Part shown: one piece after another, positions 1 to 14,800 of the stretch
Numbering within the stretch: position 1 is the first letter of the stretch
Layout: every line of letters starts with the position of its first letter
Source of the DNA: Hemibagrus wyckioides
Lineage: Eukaryota > Chordata > Actinopteri > Siluriformes > Bagridae
Length of the DNA stretch: 64,000 nucleotides
Assembly (NCBI RefSeq): GCF_019097595.1
Contig: NC_080734.1
Coordinates: 19,582,392-19,646,391 of the forward strand
Direction of reading: 5' to 3'
The notes under the pieces: generated by a model
What the model was told of the DNA's origin: nothing
The model's input: the letters and a program-made list of their open reading frames with translations, nothing else
Databases searched by the model: none
Position numbers and translations under genes: made by a program

Positions 1-114
1 ATTTAAGCAGTTTAACAAAATATTGCATTAAAATGCTGCATTTAGGAATTCCATTTTTTACACAGTCTCTACAGTTTTACATGATTAAAAGTAATTTGAC
101 CAATGAATATAATT

Positions 115-637
<523 letters not shown>

Positions 638-2403
638 TATATATTGGATGCCAGTTGTTGATTGCCTGAAGTCTGGAAGCCACTGACTGTTAATTAGTAA
701 CTGAGTAAAATGTGACATGAAAATAAATCTGAATTTGAATCTGAATCATAAGTGACAGTCCTTTTTGTGTCTCACTCATTCAATCCTGGCTAAAATGAAG
801 GAAATTCAGGTACTCTCATGGTTGCAGAGATATTAAACTTTAATGATTTCCAGTTGCTTTAGAGATTGTCCCTTTTTATGCTGTGTGGGAAAACCGGTTA
901 TAACAGAGGGAAGTACACTTTAGGTTAGCCACAAATAGGCTTTTTCCTATATACAGTGCTACCATAATTTTATATGACAGAAGCGACTCAGGGGTGCCAA
1001 GCACTGAAATGTTTAATTTCAATCAAGCCCTGAGCATGGCTAAAAAACTCCCCAGACTTCCTACCTCTGTAATGTTCTGGGTTTGTGTTACAGCATCAAT
1101 CTTCTACTGGGGGATCTCAGTGCAGGATCAGTGTGAGAGTTGGATATGTTTTTGCAATTGGGCTGTACAGTGATATTCATGAGTGACATTTGGTCTCATT
1201 TGGTCCAAACTGGAGATTTTCCATGTTTCTGGGCACATGATAGAAGTGCTGCATGATCAGACTCAGACTTTCTAAGTTGCTGACAAAATCCAGCCATTTA
1301 AACTCTAATTACGGAAAACAAGTGGACCTAACATATAGCTTGCTGCTTCAAAATGTCCAGGATGTTCTGGACATAAAGTTTGTGACAGTCTAAGGCCAGT
1401 GTGCCTAAAATCTGTCTAGGGTCTAGTAGTAAGTAGCACATCAATTGTGCCAGAGGATTGGTAATGAACAGTCACCTCATCTAGCCATCATCTTAGAGTT
1501 AGGGTAAAGCTTATCAAAGATACTCCATTCACAAATAAAATGCACACTGATTATTATCATTCAACTCGATCAGCTCACTATCCTGCTCTGAAACCCAAGT
1601 GGTTGGGAAAGTTACAAAAAATATATGCTAAGTTAGAAATGAATACCATTAATTAAATGTATGTACCATTTGTAAGTTCATTAGAGAAATATAACAGCAA
1701 GTAAGCTAACAGTGTATGTGTTTGTCTTTTAAGATTGCTTTGGGCCATCCAGAGTGCTTTGGGCCTGATCGCTGTATGAGTGATAAGAAAATAATTTAAG
1801 GTAGAAAGAAATTTCTATAGTCTTCACTGATGTATTTGTGTATATGTAGTGCTCCAGTTAGTAGTCTTCCTCTAGAATTCCACACTACACACTCCTTTAA
1901 GGGGACGATTTGAGCAGAAAACAATTACTGCTATACTTAGTGTCTTGAAATTTCTTTCTCAACTCCAACAAACACAAGAGAATATGAAACTATCCATGAA
2001 GGGAAGCAGCTTGACAGTCATTATTAATCTCAACTTAAGACTGGACTCTAAAATGAAAAGCTAGAACCTTTAATGGTTCTTTGGATATTCCTCAGTAGTG
2101 TAGTAACAATTTGAGATAGTAGGCTAAGAACTTGAAACTTTCCAAATAACTACTGAAAACACACTGAAAGGTTCCATTTTCCTAATAGAGAGGTTTTTAA
2201 CAAATTCTCTTAACACTAAAACCTCCAAAAAGACAACAAAACAAATAAATGCATGTGTATCGACAATCATGTATGAAATATATTATAAAAAATATTTTTG
2301 TCAGTTAAAAAAAAACATTGTTAATTATTGGACAATCTGTGTATCTGCCAATTTTATGCTCATGACAGCAAAATTATAATAATTTCCAGTTAATTAAACC
2401 CAC
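638..2403. other. Intergenic, nothing assigned
   Basis: AT-rich sequence with no convincing exon. A short A-rich repetitive stretch near 720-745 (aaataaatctgaatttgaat) resembles a retroelement tail, but no element body is recognisable. Confidence 0.4.
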
Positions 2404-5335
2404 CTGATGTAATGATTGAGGTAAGAGCATGTGATCTGGGTGTTCACTCAGAGATGTCAGTGCAGCCAGAAAGGCAGGACTGGGCCCTGGAGCACTATTA
2501 CCTACAACACAAACCACCTTCATCATTAATCATCAAGCCTTCATGTGACAAATATCTTTAAATACCTTTTTTAGAATCTGCTCTATCAGACTACATTGAA
2601 AATCCCATTGAGAAAACATGCATAGTTTAGAGTTGACATCTTTTACTTAATATACTTTATCTGCTGACATCCTGACACTTCAATTTTCTTATCAGTTAAA
2701 ATCAGTATGAAAATATACACATTTTTAAAAAGTAGCATGGAATATTTTGTCATTTAGAGTTCCCAACTGTGAAAGCAGACAGCAGCAGTTTAGATAATAC
2801 CGTAATTATCCAAAAGTTTTAGTGACTTTTTAATTCTATGCAAACAAAACAAACCTGTTTCTTCATCTTGTTACTATCTTCACCTTGTTACTATCCTACC
2901 ACATTTTGATTGTGCCTCAGTCAAAAAGCAAACAAACTTCTTGAAACAGGAATTTTATTTCCGATTTAGTCACCACGCAGTGAGTGTCTTCTCTTTGTGT
3001 CTTTTATCCATAAAGCATCCTGTCAGCGGCCCCTGTCCTTTGTAGCTAGACTCCATGGAACTCCATGGAACTTGAAGGTTGAAGTCATGGGTGTTTAAAC
3101 ACCTGACAGAAGTCTGACAGACGCCTGAGAGAAGTCAGTTTGGGGTTTATAAGAAGCTGCTGGAACATATGTAGCTGCTTAGCTGATCTGCAAAGCTGTG
3201 GCAATTTGAATCTCAGCCCCAGGCTAATCCATTATTTTGTTCTGGTCTCTGATTCTGAAATGCAGAGGGAGGCTCTACAATGGGTCGAAGAGAAACACAG
3301 AGGAGAACTCCTGCATGAAAGCAGTATCTAACCACATCCAGCATCTAAATGCCTTAAGAAGGCTGAAGAAATTCTGCATGCCAAGCAGCTTCACCAGCTC
3401 CATCACAGTCTGGTTTGGAATCTGCACAGTTCAGGATCTACAGTAAGTAAAGAGAGCTGCACAAAGCACCTTCATCACACCAGACCAGGGTCATCTGGAT
3501 GGCCCAAAGCAATCTTAAAAGACAATAGCCACCTCAATACAGTTTATCCACACTCCTACCATCAGCTACAAGAGTGCAAAAGCCAGTACAACAAGGCTGA
3601 GAAGCAGTTTTCACCCCCAGGCCATCAGGTGTGTGAATGACTCTTATACAGAGACAGAGTTTGCCCTCTAATCTTGAGAGGTGCCAAGATTTACCCCACC
3701 CTGCTTACACACACATTTACAAATGAGAATACCTTCATAATATGTAATATTTGTATCGTCCTGTATACATTCTTTCTCCCTTACATTGCAAATATATTAT
3801 TTTTTCCACTTCTTCTTGCACTTTGTTATTTGTTAATTATAAGAAGTCACAGACTAAGAATTTTATTTAAAAATTCAAGTTTCCAGTACATATGACATTA
3901 AATTCTTAAATCCACTAACTTTGCAAAAAAACAGTACTGAAGCTTAACAGACCTGCGGTTTATCAGATGCTACAGAACAACTCGGTTTGTCCGGAAAACA
4001 CACACTCTGTGGTGGCCTGAGGGTTGAGTGCTACACAAAGTCAGTTGAAAAAATTAGAAGTTAATATAGTGGCAGCTTTGGAGGACAGATTCCCTGTGGC
4101 TCCAACTGTATTCACAAGCTGTTACAAAGATAGCTCCAAGACATACAAAAGCATGTACAAGGTGAGAAGGGACAGAGAGCCACAAACAGTGGGATTTTAT
4201 GTCAAATACTACATCATGGAGTCACCACATGACTTTGCAGTAAGGTCTCAGAGAGAGAGAGGTCTCACACACAGGAAGGTGTCCAGGTGTTAAAGCATGT
4301 GTCTCCTTGGTGGATTGTAGGATTGAAACAGAACCTCACACAGACAGAAACCCAAGCTTCAGGAAGTTAGGTGGCAGGGAAACTCACTGTGCTAGCATGC
4401 CTCTTATGAAATGTCAAATATTTTACCGATGTTATAAATTGAGACTATAAAAAGGTAAAACACTGCTTCAAGTTTCATCAAATTGGATATAAACAGACTC
4501 AGAAAATATGCGGAGCTATTAGTTCCTCGGGAGATTGCACAATTCCTCATGACTATAAACTGTTAAAGAAAGGACATTATTTACATTTACATTATTTAGT
4601 GTCCAGTGTCACCCAAATGAGGATGAGGTTCACTTCTGAGTCTGGTTCCTTTTAAGGTTTCTTCCTCATATCATCTCAGGGAGATTATCCTCACCACTGT
4701 CACCTCAAGCTTCTCAGTAGGGATAAATGTTTGAGATGAATAGTAACTGAGCTTTAAACATTATCATTTCTATTATATGTTTCTATACTTCTGTAAAGCT
4801 GCTTTGAGACCATGTCTATTGTTAAAAGTGCTATACATATTAAATTGAAATGAAGTAGAATATGACATGTGACATGAAAGTTGTAACATACTCGTGACAT
4901 GTTATGAAAGTCTGCAGGTGCACATGTGTGCCATATATTCATGTGCATTAACAGGAAAGTAAGCTGATCCTAGCCTAACCTGCCAGAGAGAATAAATGTC
5001 TCTGAAGCTTGGAGGGGAAAGCATAAGATCAGGTCACTGCAGTGTTCTGACATGTTTACCTGATGCACTGCTGTCTAAGCAGAACCTTATGGTTGTGTTC
5101 TTCGATTTCTCTTCTGGTTTGTTATTTATATTGTGTTGTTTTTCCACTGGGCAATCCATACTTCCTCTCATCATCAACTTGTTCTGGTTCTTGGGAGAAA
5201 CAGAAAGGTTTGATCCAATGGTGGTTTCTGTATCATTGGGACAGAGAGTGATGCGGTCTTCGTGTCCTCTTATGTCCTCTTCTGCTGTAGGGTCTCCCAT
5301 AACTTTAAAATATCCAGGCAGGTCACCATTCCTTT
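2404..5335 (-). CDS. Two candidate exons of an unidentified gene
   Basis: On the minus strand an open segment runs from about 5,335 down to 5,060. It includes the reading GYFKVMGDPTAEED and ends tca-g at a good donor (cag|gtaaac). A second open segment, 2,501-2,404, follows an acceptor (ttgtag) and ends at cag|gtgggt. The first ends in phase 1 and the second starts in the matching phase; joined, the junction reads SSASGNSAPGPSPAFLAAL. The matching phase and lack of stops suggest real exons rather than noise. I do not recognise the protein. The acceptor of the upstream exon is unclear, because an in-frame stop lies near 5,338. The intron between them (2,502-5,059) contains a LINE fragment and a dispersed repeat. 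The gene could be intact with exons outside the window, or decayed. Confidence 0.35.
3237..3660 (+). mobile_element. 3' fragment of a LINE reverse transcriptase ORF
   Basis: The plus strand reads HIQHLNALRRLKKFCMPSSF and then TSSITVWFG, typical of the region just after the reverse-transcriptase domain in fish CR1/L2/Rex-type LINEs. It is followed by broken frames that still resemble the element's tail (positions 3,480-3,640, around accagaccaggg and ccccaggccatcaggtgtgt). The fragment is 5' truncated, as is usual for LINEs, and not functional. The exact clade cannot be decided by eye. Confidence 0.5.
4560..4855 (+). repeat. Dispersed fish repeat, copy 1
   Basis: This stretch contains tttacattatttagtgtccag, ctgtaaagctgctttgagac and gtctattgttaaaa, and ends in an A/T-rich tail (ttaaattgaaatga). 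A second copy with the same order of blocks lies at 56,400-56,650. The A-rich tail suggests a short retroelement. I do not assign a family. Confidence 0.6.
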
Positions 5336-8291
5336 TTCACTGTTCAAATCTGCCAAACAGAATTTTCTATCATTAAAAAAACTTTGCAAACACAACAGAT
5401 TTGCACGAATCTATACTTCCTGTTTGAATATACATTATGATATGTAGCATCATTGTACTATATCCTGAAGCATCATGCTCTCTGATGGATAAAGTTATTA
5501 TTCACATTTCTGCTCTTATACACTGTAAGACATTCAAGATTTTTTAAAACTTAAATGGAAGTTCATCTGCTCCCTTGAAAATATGAGTAAACTTAACTTG
5601 AAGATAAGCTTTGTTTCACCTAACTAGTACAATACAATGGATTACTTAAAAGTTCATTTTTAACAACGTATAAACTTGAGTCGAATATCCGAAAGTATGG
5701 AAATAACAGTTGGAATTAAAGAGAAGAAATAACGGCGAGCAATAATCATGTTTTTCAGTGTGAAGTTGTTAGATGTTAGAGGTGTCTCTTGAAGTCTCTT
5801 GATTTTACAGCTCACTTAAAATGTATATTAATATAATATTAATATTTTACTTTTATGACTGCAATTGTTTACCTCACACTTTCTGGGGCATTTTTTTTTA
5901 CATCTTTACTTTCTCCAAACTCTTTTTCAGGACTGAAAGGGAATTTTCTTGGCTACAACAAGTCAGCTTTCTCATAAAGACCCTAAGTTAATGTATTATA
6001 CACAGAGTTAACCACATCCACTTCTCCTTGTACCATAAATTAATACACAGAGCTTGTTCTGGACATGTTTAATATTCTAGGCTTCATAACTGCAGAATCT
6101 TGGTTTGAAATTTCTACTGCTAATCTTTATTACCTGTAAGAAGATGCTCTTTCAGCTTCCTGATGAAACATGAAATGTGAGCATGCATTAAGGTGTATGC
6201 TCCTGCCTGTGCAGTGTATACAGTACAGCTGTGTTTATGGCACAGTCCATCCCTCACCCTGTCACACAGCCTGTAAGCTTCTGTCCTGCTTTTCACTGCA
6301 GTGCTGAACCCTTCCCCATCACACCACAGCCTTTCATACAGAATAAGTCTACTTACATTTGTGTTGCAAAGTGGACACTGTAAAGCCCAGCAGCTCCAGT
6401 ACTGTAGTCCAGTGCTTTCCTGTATGCAGTGGTTTTGACTGGTTGACACACACACACATCTTGAATCAGGTTTGAGGCTTTGTCATGTACAGCTGTGCGG
6501 TTGTTTTCGATGCGGATCAGGGCGTATACACTTTGCACCCTTATTCATTTCTTTAAGTAAGTTTTTAGTGCCACCTGCTGGCTCACTGGCGGAAGTGCAC
6601 CACATTAGACATTGTAATGTTTTGCTTTGTATCAGCTGTTTTATCAACATTATATAATGAATGGTTAACATTAGCTGGCTTGTTAACTTAGCCAAGCTCT
6701 GTTGGGATTTCAGTAGCTTGCTAGGTTTGTTGAAATGTTAATTCTTACATCTTTCCAGCCACATAGTTCACTATCTTGCAAATATGCCTCTTATACAGTA
6801 CATAATCCTGAGCATCTCTACCTGAGCAAGCCTGATAACTGCATCAATAAACGTGTGTACATTTGGAGTAAATATATATTTAATCATATTGAATATGTTC
6901 TAATATATGTGAAGAGTTGCGTATTTTTTAGTGAGTGTGTGTTTTTAAGTATTTAAGTATTTTTCACTTGTGAAATGGTGCCTCATTTACCGTTAAGTGC
7001 ATGCACATCTGTATAATATTTTTTCTTCCTTTCTTCTTTTCCTTTTGTTCTCTTAATCTAAAAAAAAGAATAAAACATTTGCAACTAAAGGTGTCTGATA
7101 ATTTGTCCCTTTCCACGTGCTTTTGACAAAGCATTCAGTACCTGAAGTGCAGAATTTTCTGTCAGCTGCTTTATTTTTGGTAATTTATTTTGGATTTCAA
7201 GTGTTAATTATTTAACAAAAAGCACAGACTGTCTCTTAAATGTCGTACAGTTTGCACTATTAATGCATTATTCATTATAAGATGCACAATAATTGTCCAT
7301 TCATCCATGTGTCCATCAGAGATTACTGAGAGAGCGTGATGTTAAAGGAATAAGCGAATTAAAGGTTCGGAGGATTTATATGGAATTATTCTAAACTGCT
7401 GATGAACTTAATACTGTAGATCAAGTGAAGGTCTGAAATTATATTTTTTTCTCTTTAACAGATTCGCTCCTGTTTGATGTCTATATATTTTAAGGCCATT
7501 TCTTGCATCAGATTAGAAACAGGATGAACTGGAGATTTTTGGCTGTTAGTGTGTCGAGATCTCTTTTTTTTAAACTCTGATCAAAAATATTAGGAAATAA
7601 AAATGTGAAAGAAATGATTTGAATTATTTTCCAAACAGTACAATTACAGTGACCCATCAACACTGTAATGAGAGTATATGTATTTTGTTACTCTGTAGAA
7701 ACTACATCCAGTTTATTTACAGATCATAAAATAGAAACTAATCATAATTCTAATGAAAATGTTTAATAAATTTAACTACATGATTCACTACCTATATCCT
7801 ATAGCCATATCCTCTTCAGATTTGTGCACCATGGTGGGTGACAGGTTTTGGGTGTGAATAAGCTTCACTTTGTTCATCATTATAACCTTTAAACATCAGA
7901 TTATTGATGGAAAATGTTCTTACCTTTGTTTACCTCTTCAGCATCCTGATCCCACAGAAGTCTGTGCATTAATGTTGTGTCTCCATTATTCTAAATCAAT
8001 CTTTATCTAGTGGTAACCTAAACTTACTTAATAAATATAAAGAAACTCATACATTGGTAAACACCCCCCATGAATCAGTCCCTATGGGATTTCACGATTT
8101 GTGATTGCAAAAATTAATGCAAAATAAAGCAAAACCCATGAAACCTTTCGAAATAACAGCAGGTTTTCTTCACAACACACACTGAGCCAAATCCCTCTTC
8201 CATTCACGTGTGTGAGACATGAGTACAGCTCTCATAGAAGGTCATCACATGTATGTCTCACAGGTAGGAGTTTAAAAGAAGACTCCTGTAC
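5336..8291. other. Intergenic, nothing assigned
   Basis: AT-rich, with short open frames only. No gene, RNA or transposon ends were recognised. Confidence 0.4.
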
Positions 8292-8355
8292 CTGTAGTTT
8301 CATCAGATCAGGTATTTGCAGTAAATTCAAGCATCTTTGGCCAATCCTTGAAGGT
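8292..8355 (-). CDS. Candidate small exon, gene unknown
   Basis: On the minus strand, 64 nt between an acceptor (cacacatcag) and a donor (cag|gtacag) read SRIGQRCLNLLQIPDLMKLQ with no stop. This may belong to the same unidentified minus-strand gene as the segments at 2,404-5,335, but its end phase (0) does not join directly to the 5,060-5,335 segment. Two more minus-strand open stretches nearby (about 8,460-8,620 and 8,980-9,045) also look exon-like but lack clear splice sites. Confidence 0.25.
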
Positions 8356-10660
8356 CTGATGTGTGATGAAACAAAATAAGTAAACACTTTAAAATGAACC
8401 ACATACTGGCTATGTGGTGTACAGAGCCTCTTTCTCTAATGCCTAAGGTTGGACAGTTTTAGAGGCAGCTTGGATTCCATGCAAGCTCTATATCTTAACA
8501 CATCCTCTTCAGTGGGTTTGGGGGTCGACCTGCTCATCCTTTGTCTTCCTCCAAACACTGTTCCAGATTTTTTAAATGTTTTATGAACCTGACTGTGACG
8601 TTCGTCTGCCTCATTTGTGCAGGTCAACAACCATCCAGTACCTCCAGTATAATCAAGAAATAATACATTCTTTTAAACAACTGATGCTTTATAAACTTAT
8701 AAACATATCTAAAACATTGAAAAGATGCACAATTGCAGTTAATGCAACCTTCCTCATCCCCACTACCCAAAATTTTGTTTCTATAGATTATTTAAAAAAA
8801 AAACTAAATAAATAAAGGAAAGTAGTATGATGATGGACAGTATGTGTACTGTAGATAGTAAGTCCCTGTCTACTCTGCATTCGTATCTTAGAGGGGAGAT
8901 AAATCTGTCATCATATCAAATGTAGGAACTGGAGCAGAAAGAAACAAAACACTGCCCTGGGAAATAAATAAATAAATAAATTCTGAGTTTATGACTTCAT
9001 CCAGCTGCTTTCCCTGTTTTATCTTAGTTGAGACATATTCCTTCTGACAGAATAACAGGCTGCTTAGGGGAGTCACTTTGCAGTGAATTACAGAGTAAAA
9101 TATTAGACCTAGTAAAATATTTTCAGTAGTATGTGATGACTTTCCAGTTTATTTAAGAGAAAGAGTTTCACTGCAAATTTGTTCGAGAACTGAACACCAC
9201 ACAAATTCCTTATAAAGTGTTAAAGAAATGAATAAATGGAGTATTAAAACTAATGATATATACTGTGTGTAGTAAGAACATTAGTATATTTAATGATAGT
9301 AAAAAAGTATCCTATATACAGTATCTGTTTATTTGTTAGTGAATATCGGAGAGAACTTTGGACCTGTACAGTTCCTATTTTATATTTAAATGTACATATA
9401 AATAATATCAGTGCAAATAAATATGCACAAACTAATATAAGAAATTGGGCAGAATACAAAAACCTTACTAAAGTACAGTAATACAAAATAAACTAAAAAA
9501 AAACAACATATAAACATATAAAACATATTTTTTTAAAAATGTGATAAATCGTAATGCATTTGGAATGTTGGTTGCATGGTTGAGGAAGCAAATTAGGAGC
9601 AATGGCATTTGTAAACTGGTTTTATTGGCAGGCTTGATTTAGAACCTCCATCTGCCAAGGTCATTTGTATCTCTGCTGTCCAATATGTTGCCTTGACCTG
9701 TATCCAAGCATTAGCTGTCGCCAAAGCGGTCATTTGTTTTGAAGACTGACATGACCAGCAGCAGTGTGTAATAGCTACACACATTATTGGTACTTTAAAG
9801 CAGAAGGCATTTTTATTTTTTGTTTTGGGCTGTATGATCCAAAATGGATGCCAAATATTACACTGTGTTTGAGGTGGGTGGCTCTAATCACCTTACACTC
9901 AGCTAGATATTCAATTCTCATTCACTTATAGACTTAGAATATAGAATCTCTGCGCCTGTACATACCCACCTTGTTAAAGCTTTCTGATTAGAGTTACAGT
10001 CAGGAGTAAATGATTCTTTCTTCATATGATAATGTCATAATGAAATGTGTCTTATTGTCTTTCACTTGGCCAGGCATTTATGTAGCTTTAGCTTTAGTTA
10101 GATTTAGATTTTGTTTAAAATTAGATGAGTTATTGTTTCTGTTAAACCTGTTATGGCCCCTTGTTTTTTTTTTTACATTTTCATCTATTCCATTTAATTT
10201 TTCATTGATTTTGGACCATTTTTAGGCATAGCCAACTTGCTGTTTGAATCTCTAAAATGCTAGATTCTCAGTTCCCATTCACTTTGAGATTAGCCATAGC
10301 TAGACTTTGGTTGGCTGTCTAAAATGACATGGAGTTCTGGGATGAGGTGCTTGTGATGTTTTGCTAGTTATAGCTTTCTGATTAGGTGTTGACTAGTTTT
10401 ATTGTTTAGTTAGAACCCAGTAACATTTCAAAAATATTAACACACAATATTTGTACTAATTGTAAAATAACTGAATGGAACAAAAGAGGTTATCTGTTAT
10501 CTCATGACCCTATTTAAAAATCAATATTTACAGCAGTTTTGTAATATTTATTTCAGGTCTGTTTTACCCTACCTTACTGCCAGGGGTGGTTAGAAACACC
10601 TGGTTGCCTCTGTGTGCATATGCACATATGCTAAGAGTCACATACTTATGAAGCAGTGCT
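8356..10660. other. Intergenic, AT-rich
   Basis: AT-rich sequence with short low-complexity runs, such as aaataaataaataaa near 8,961. Apart from the weak exon-like stretches noted for 8,292-8,355, nothing could be assigned. Confidence 0.4.
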
Positions 10661-11135
10661 TGTAATTAATGCAGCCTTCATATAGCTATCTTTCTTTTGG
10701 TTCTTCTTCTCGCCCTGTACACAGTGGACAACATGTACATGATATGGGACTATCTGCTAAGCAGCTTATGACGGCAGTGAGAAGTATTTCTCATCAAGTG
10801 GTGTGGTGCTACATGGAATTGGTGGACATCTGGCCCCGCTGGTGTAAGGTCAAAACACCAGCTGGAATTGAGGAAGGTCCATATGGCCCTTAAGTTCTTA
10901 TTCCCTCTCAGATGTTTCCACATGTTGGTCAACTCAGAAAATGTCGTGATTTCAGCTATATCAACCATCAGAATGGCCCAGGTCAGATGTCTCTCTACAC
11001 CTTGGACAGAATCTAGTCAGGTGGGTCCATCTACAGCTAACTTCACTGAGAGCAAATCATCTGCCTGGACGGTACAATACCACGGTAGGTACACTGTCCA
11101 GAAGTGTAGTATCTGCACCCAGAAATGGTAGCCCA
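10660..11135 (+). mobile_element. Possible DIRS-like retrotransposon RNase H fragment
   Basis: The plus strand has HMALKFLFPLRCFHMLVNSE, then after a frame change SYINHQNGPGQMSLYTLDR. This resembles the DIRS-family RNase H pattern, in which a residue run like ALxxFLPxLxGxHVLVRTDN is followed by VSYINHQGG. The catalytic DN pair is altered (SEN) and the frame is broken, so this is a decayed fragment. No split direct repeats or tyrosine recombinase were seen. The sequence to about 11,640 may be more of the same element but is unassigned. Confidence 0.35.
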
Positions 11136-11689
11136 TATCTGGTAAAGGTCTGTCAAGGTATAGGTGGACTTCTTCACCAAGGTAAAGAACTCTTTGTACC
11201 CTATTTTTTTGCTAGTGGTCAGAACATCCTGGCATCTTTCTTCCCAAGCAGATGTGCTGTCCCTTAAGGCATTTGTGTGTAGGTCTTGTACTGAATCGCT
11301 GCATGAGGACTGCAACTGAGCAGTCCAGGAAACACTCCTGAACACACACAAGTGCCCATTATGCCATAAGGTGGGCTTCTCTACAAATGATGTTTACCTC
11401 ATTGTCTAGACCCAGCACAACTTCCAAGAACTTGGACTTTTTTCAAAGACTGCAAGACAGCAACAAGTCCCAACTATTCTAAAGCTAGATGTAGCACTGG
11501 GGGCTCTCTCTGGGGGCTCTAAATGCCTCCATCCTTAATACTTGGCAAGTTACTTGCTATGGCGATAGGAACGCCTTGGTGGCTTGATTTGTTTGTGGTG
11601 GTAAATATAATCACAGTGGCACCTTCACCAATTTCTATGGTGGTTAGGAGGGGTGAAATAGCATGCTAGTACAGGTACAGGTACAAGTA

Positions 11690-11695
11690 TTTATT
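11690..11695 (-). terminator. Candidate poly(A) signal of kif26b
   Basis: AATAAA on the minus strand, about 143 nt downstream of the kif26b stop codon. It is the first canonical signal seen after the stop. Confidence 0.5.
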
Positions 11696-11837
11696 GCAAA
11701 GACTACATCATACAGAAAGGTCCTTGAACGCATGCACATGTATAAAAGAAGGTGTATTTGTAGGCATAATGCAGAGTTGTAACAGTACACAATGTATGTA
11801 ACTACCATTTGTTACATCATTAAAAGTAAAAGGTATG

Positions 11838-14800
11838 CTATATTCCTATGAATCCCTTATAATCGACAGGTGGCCGGTATTTCTTCTTCTGTCTTCGCTT
11901 TGGTGAAGCATCAAAACTGGTTACCATCATGACATGTGCCTTGCAGCGGAAGACTTGGCACTCCAGACGCTGTGTCACCAGCTCCAGGGCCTCTAAGTGC
12001 TCCAAAGAATCTACCTCAAATGTCTGCCAGAGGTCAACTGTGAAGACCAGAACAGGAATGAACATTTTATAGCACTTGTCTATTAGAAAATTAACAATAA
12101 TAAGTATTTCTATTTTGATCAAATTGCATTAATGTGATTAAAAAATATACCTTTTTTTACAAAGAATTGAAGAAAAATTCAAGCAATATTGGCCATCTGA
12201 CACTAGCCTGCACTGTACCGTATATTTAAGAAAAATGTTGTTCATAAAATATGTTATAAAATGGCTTATGTTATCATTTTATAACAAATCTACAAAACTT
12301 AGGAACTTCTCAGGCATGGTGATCCGTATCTAAATATTTTACAACACAATGAAATTGATTAACCAGTGTATTTATGGGCAAATCTTTAAAAGCAATGACC
12401 AATGTAAAACATTCTACAATTACTCGTCACTTACATTCATGGGTCCATTTCTCTGGATCCACCATCAGATGCTGTTTGGCTACTTCCAGCTCTCTCTTTA
12501 GGGTGTTGTACTTGGCCCTCATCTCTGCAATCCTTTGTTGTCGATGCTCCAGGAATTTCAGCTTGGCACTGAAGCAGACAACACTCTGTCAACATGGCCA
12601 AAATAAAGTCCCATTAACCACAACCCCAACCATGAACGTGTGCCAAATTTGAACTGAATTAAATATACCCATACAGCCAATTCCTTATAACTTTCACAGG
12701 TAGTGGTATAGGGACCTGTATTACAACATAACAACTAAAGAGAGCTGTGGCCAGATCCACCAAATCATAACGTTATATATTTACAGTATTTTCAGTATTT
12801 TACCTTGTTCCCTGCCTTTCCTCTCCTCTGCAAACTAGCAACATTGTCGATCTCATAAACTTTAATTTCGTATGCATCTGAGGGACCACGATCTACCCAA
12901 CGTATTTTTGACCCACTCATAGACCTCTTTAAAGATGAGAGAGTGTCCTGTGATGGATATCTTTGATGTGATCCTGTAAACAAAAATGCCAGGGTAACAA
13001 ATAACTTAGTATTAGTAGAAAAATAAACCCATTAAATAACATTTACATTAAAAAAAAATTATAAAGACTTACAGATAAAGACTTTGCCTGGTAGATGACT
13101 TACCTGAGTTGTTTCTTTTCTTGGAACTTCTGGCACTCTTTAGAGTACTGTAGAAGCAGCTCTGGTCGCTAATTGAGTCATGTATTGAAGTACTACTATA
13201 TGTAGTTTCACTGTCCCTCTTCAGGCTTTCATAACCACTGCTGACCGTACTGTTACGATTGTACAGCAACGCAGTCTTACACATGGCAGGAGGAAGCTCC
13301 CCGCTCAGAACACTTGTGTTATCACTGGCATGCCCACTGCAATGGTTCGGTTTACGTGGTGCTGTAATCCTACTGTATGGGGAAGGTAAAGTGTGGCTCA
13401 ACAGCTGGATTTTTCTTTTTGACTCCTCAAGTTCATCAATATCTGAGCTACCTTGACTAGAACTAGAAAGAGAGTCCTCACTTGCTCTAAGAACCTCAAC
13501 TCGTCCATTCAGTAATTTGTTTGGATATTTGGAGGAGACTGAAGCTTTGGACTGCTTTCTGGATAAAGACTGGGATGACCATGAGATTTGTTTTCTGGAA
13601 AATGCATCAGGAGACAGACTTGAGCTTCGATTTATTGAGCGTCTGTTAGATTTTGGTGAATTGGGGACAGTTCCAGACAACGTATGAACCACTGGGTTAG
13701 CAAAATCCTTGTTTAAACTTGACATATTGGACTGACTATGCTTAGAAGGCTGAGTATTGTCACTTTCATCAACGTCATAAAGTGGGAAAAATCTTGGAAC
13801 TCTCTTAAGGCTATGGTTACCCTGAGACAAAGTGAAGAGGTCTGCTTCAAATACTGTCAGCAAACCAGGACATGCAGTGCTTTTGGCATGAGCTGATGCA
13901 TATTGTTCTTCCAAACTTCCTTTAGAACCAAAATCCTGGTGATTTTCCTTCTCAAGGTACCTGTTGACCCTTGGTGGGGTACAGTTGCCCTCCATACTTC
14001 TCAAACAACCCTGAGTGAACACAGTATTGCTTTGCTCAAAAGGCTGTACAGCAACACACTGTACGTTTGATTTACTTGAGGATCGGCTTCTGCTTGTTAG
14101 CTGCTCCAGTTTTGCACTAAATAGCTTAGTGCTCTCATCAATAGGGGATTTGGGGTTCGTAGTTTTGAGCTGATTCTCTGAGGATGTCTGGGTCATAGTA
14201 GGTTGCACATGGTTTCTGGCTTTCTTATTGGGACTGTTATCTGATCTTGCCACTGAAGGCAGTGATACACTATATTTTGACCAATCAGTGAGACTATGTT
14301 CAGCAACATAACATTTTTCTAGTGTTGCTTTTGGATTATTTGAAGGCTCATTTTTCCAGCTTGTACAGGGATAAAGGGACTCCTTAGCAATGTGCTGTTT
14401 GTCAGAATCAAGCCAAGCTTTTGTAAGACTGCTTGTGTCACAATTTGAGTAACTACTGACTACATTTTCTGCTGGTTTCACTTGAAATTCTTCTATTATC
14501 CTCTGATTTGCTGGAGAAACTTTGTCTTTGAGCTCTCGACAAAGCTGCCCACTATTTTGGTTAGATTTTTTCTTAGTATCCTCTTTTTCGTCTGTCATCT
14601 CACATGCTTCCTCCACAAACCTTGAGGCCCCATATTGGGAAGTGGAGCAAGTATCAGTTTTGGCCACCGCTGTGACCGTCCTAGACTGTGACTCTTTTGA
14701 CCTAACATCGAGTTGAGTTAGGTTATTGGTAGTGTTTGAGTTGACAACATGGTTTTGACCCGTAGAAGTGGTCTTGCCTTCAGATAAATCTGATGATGTC

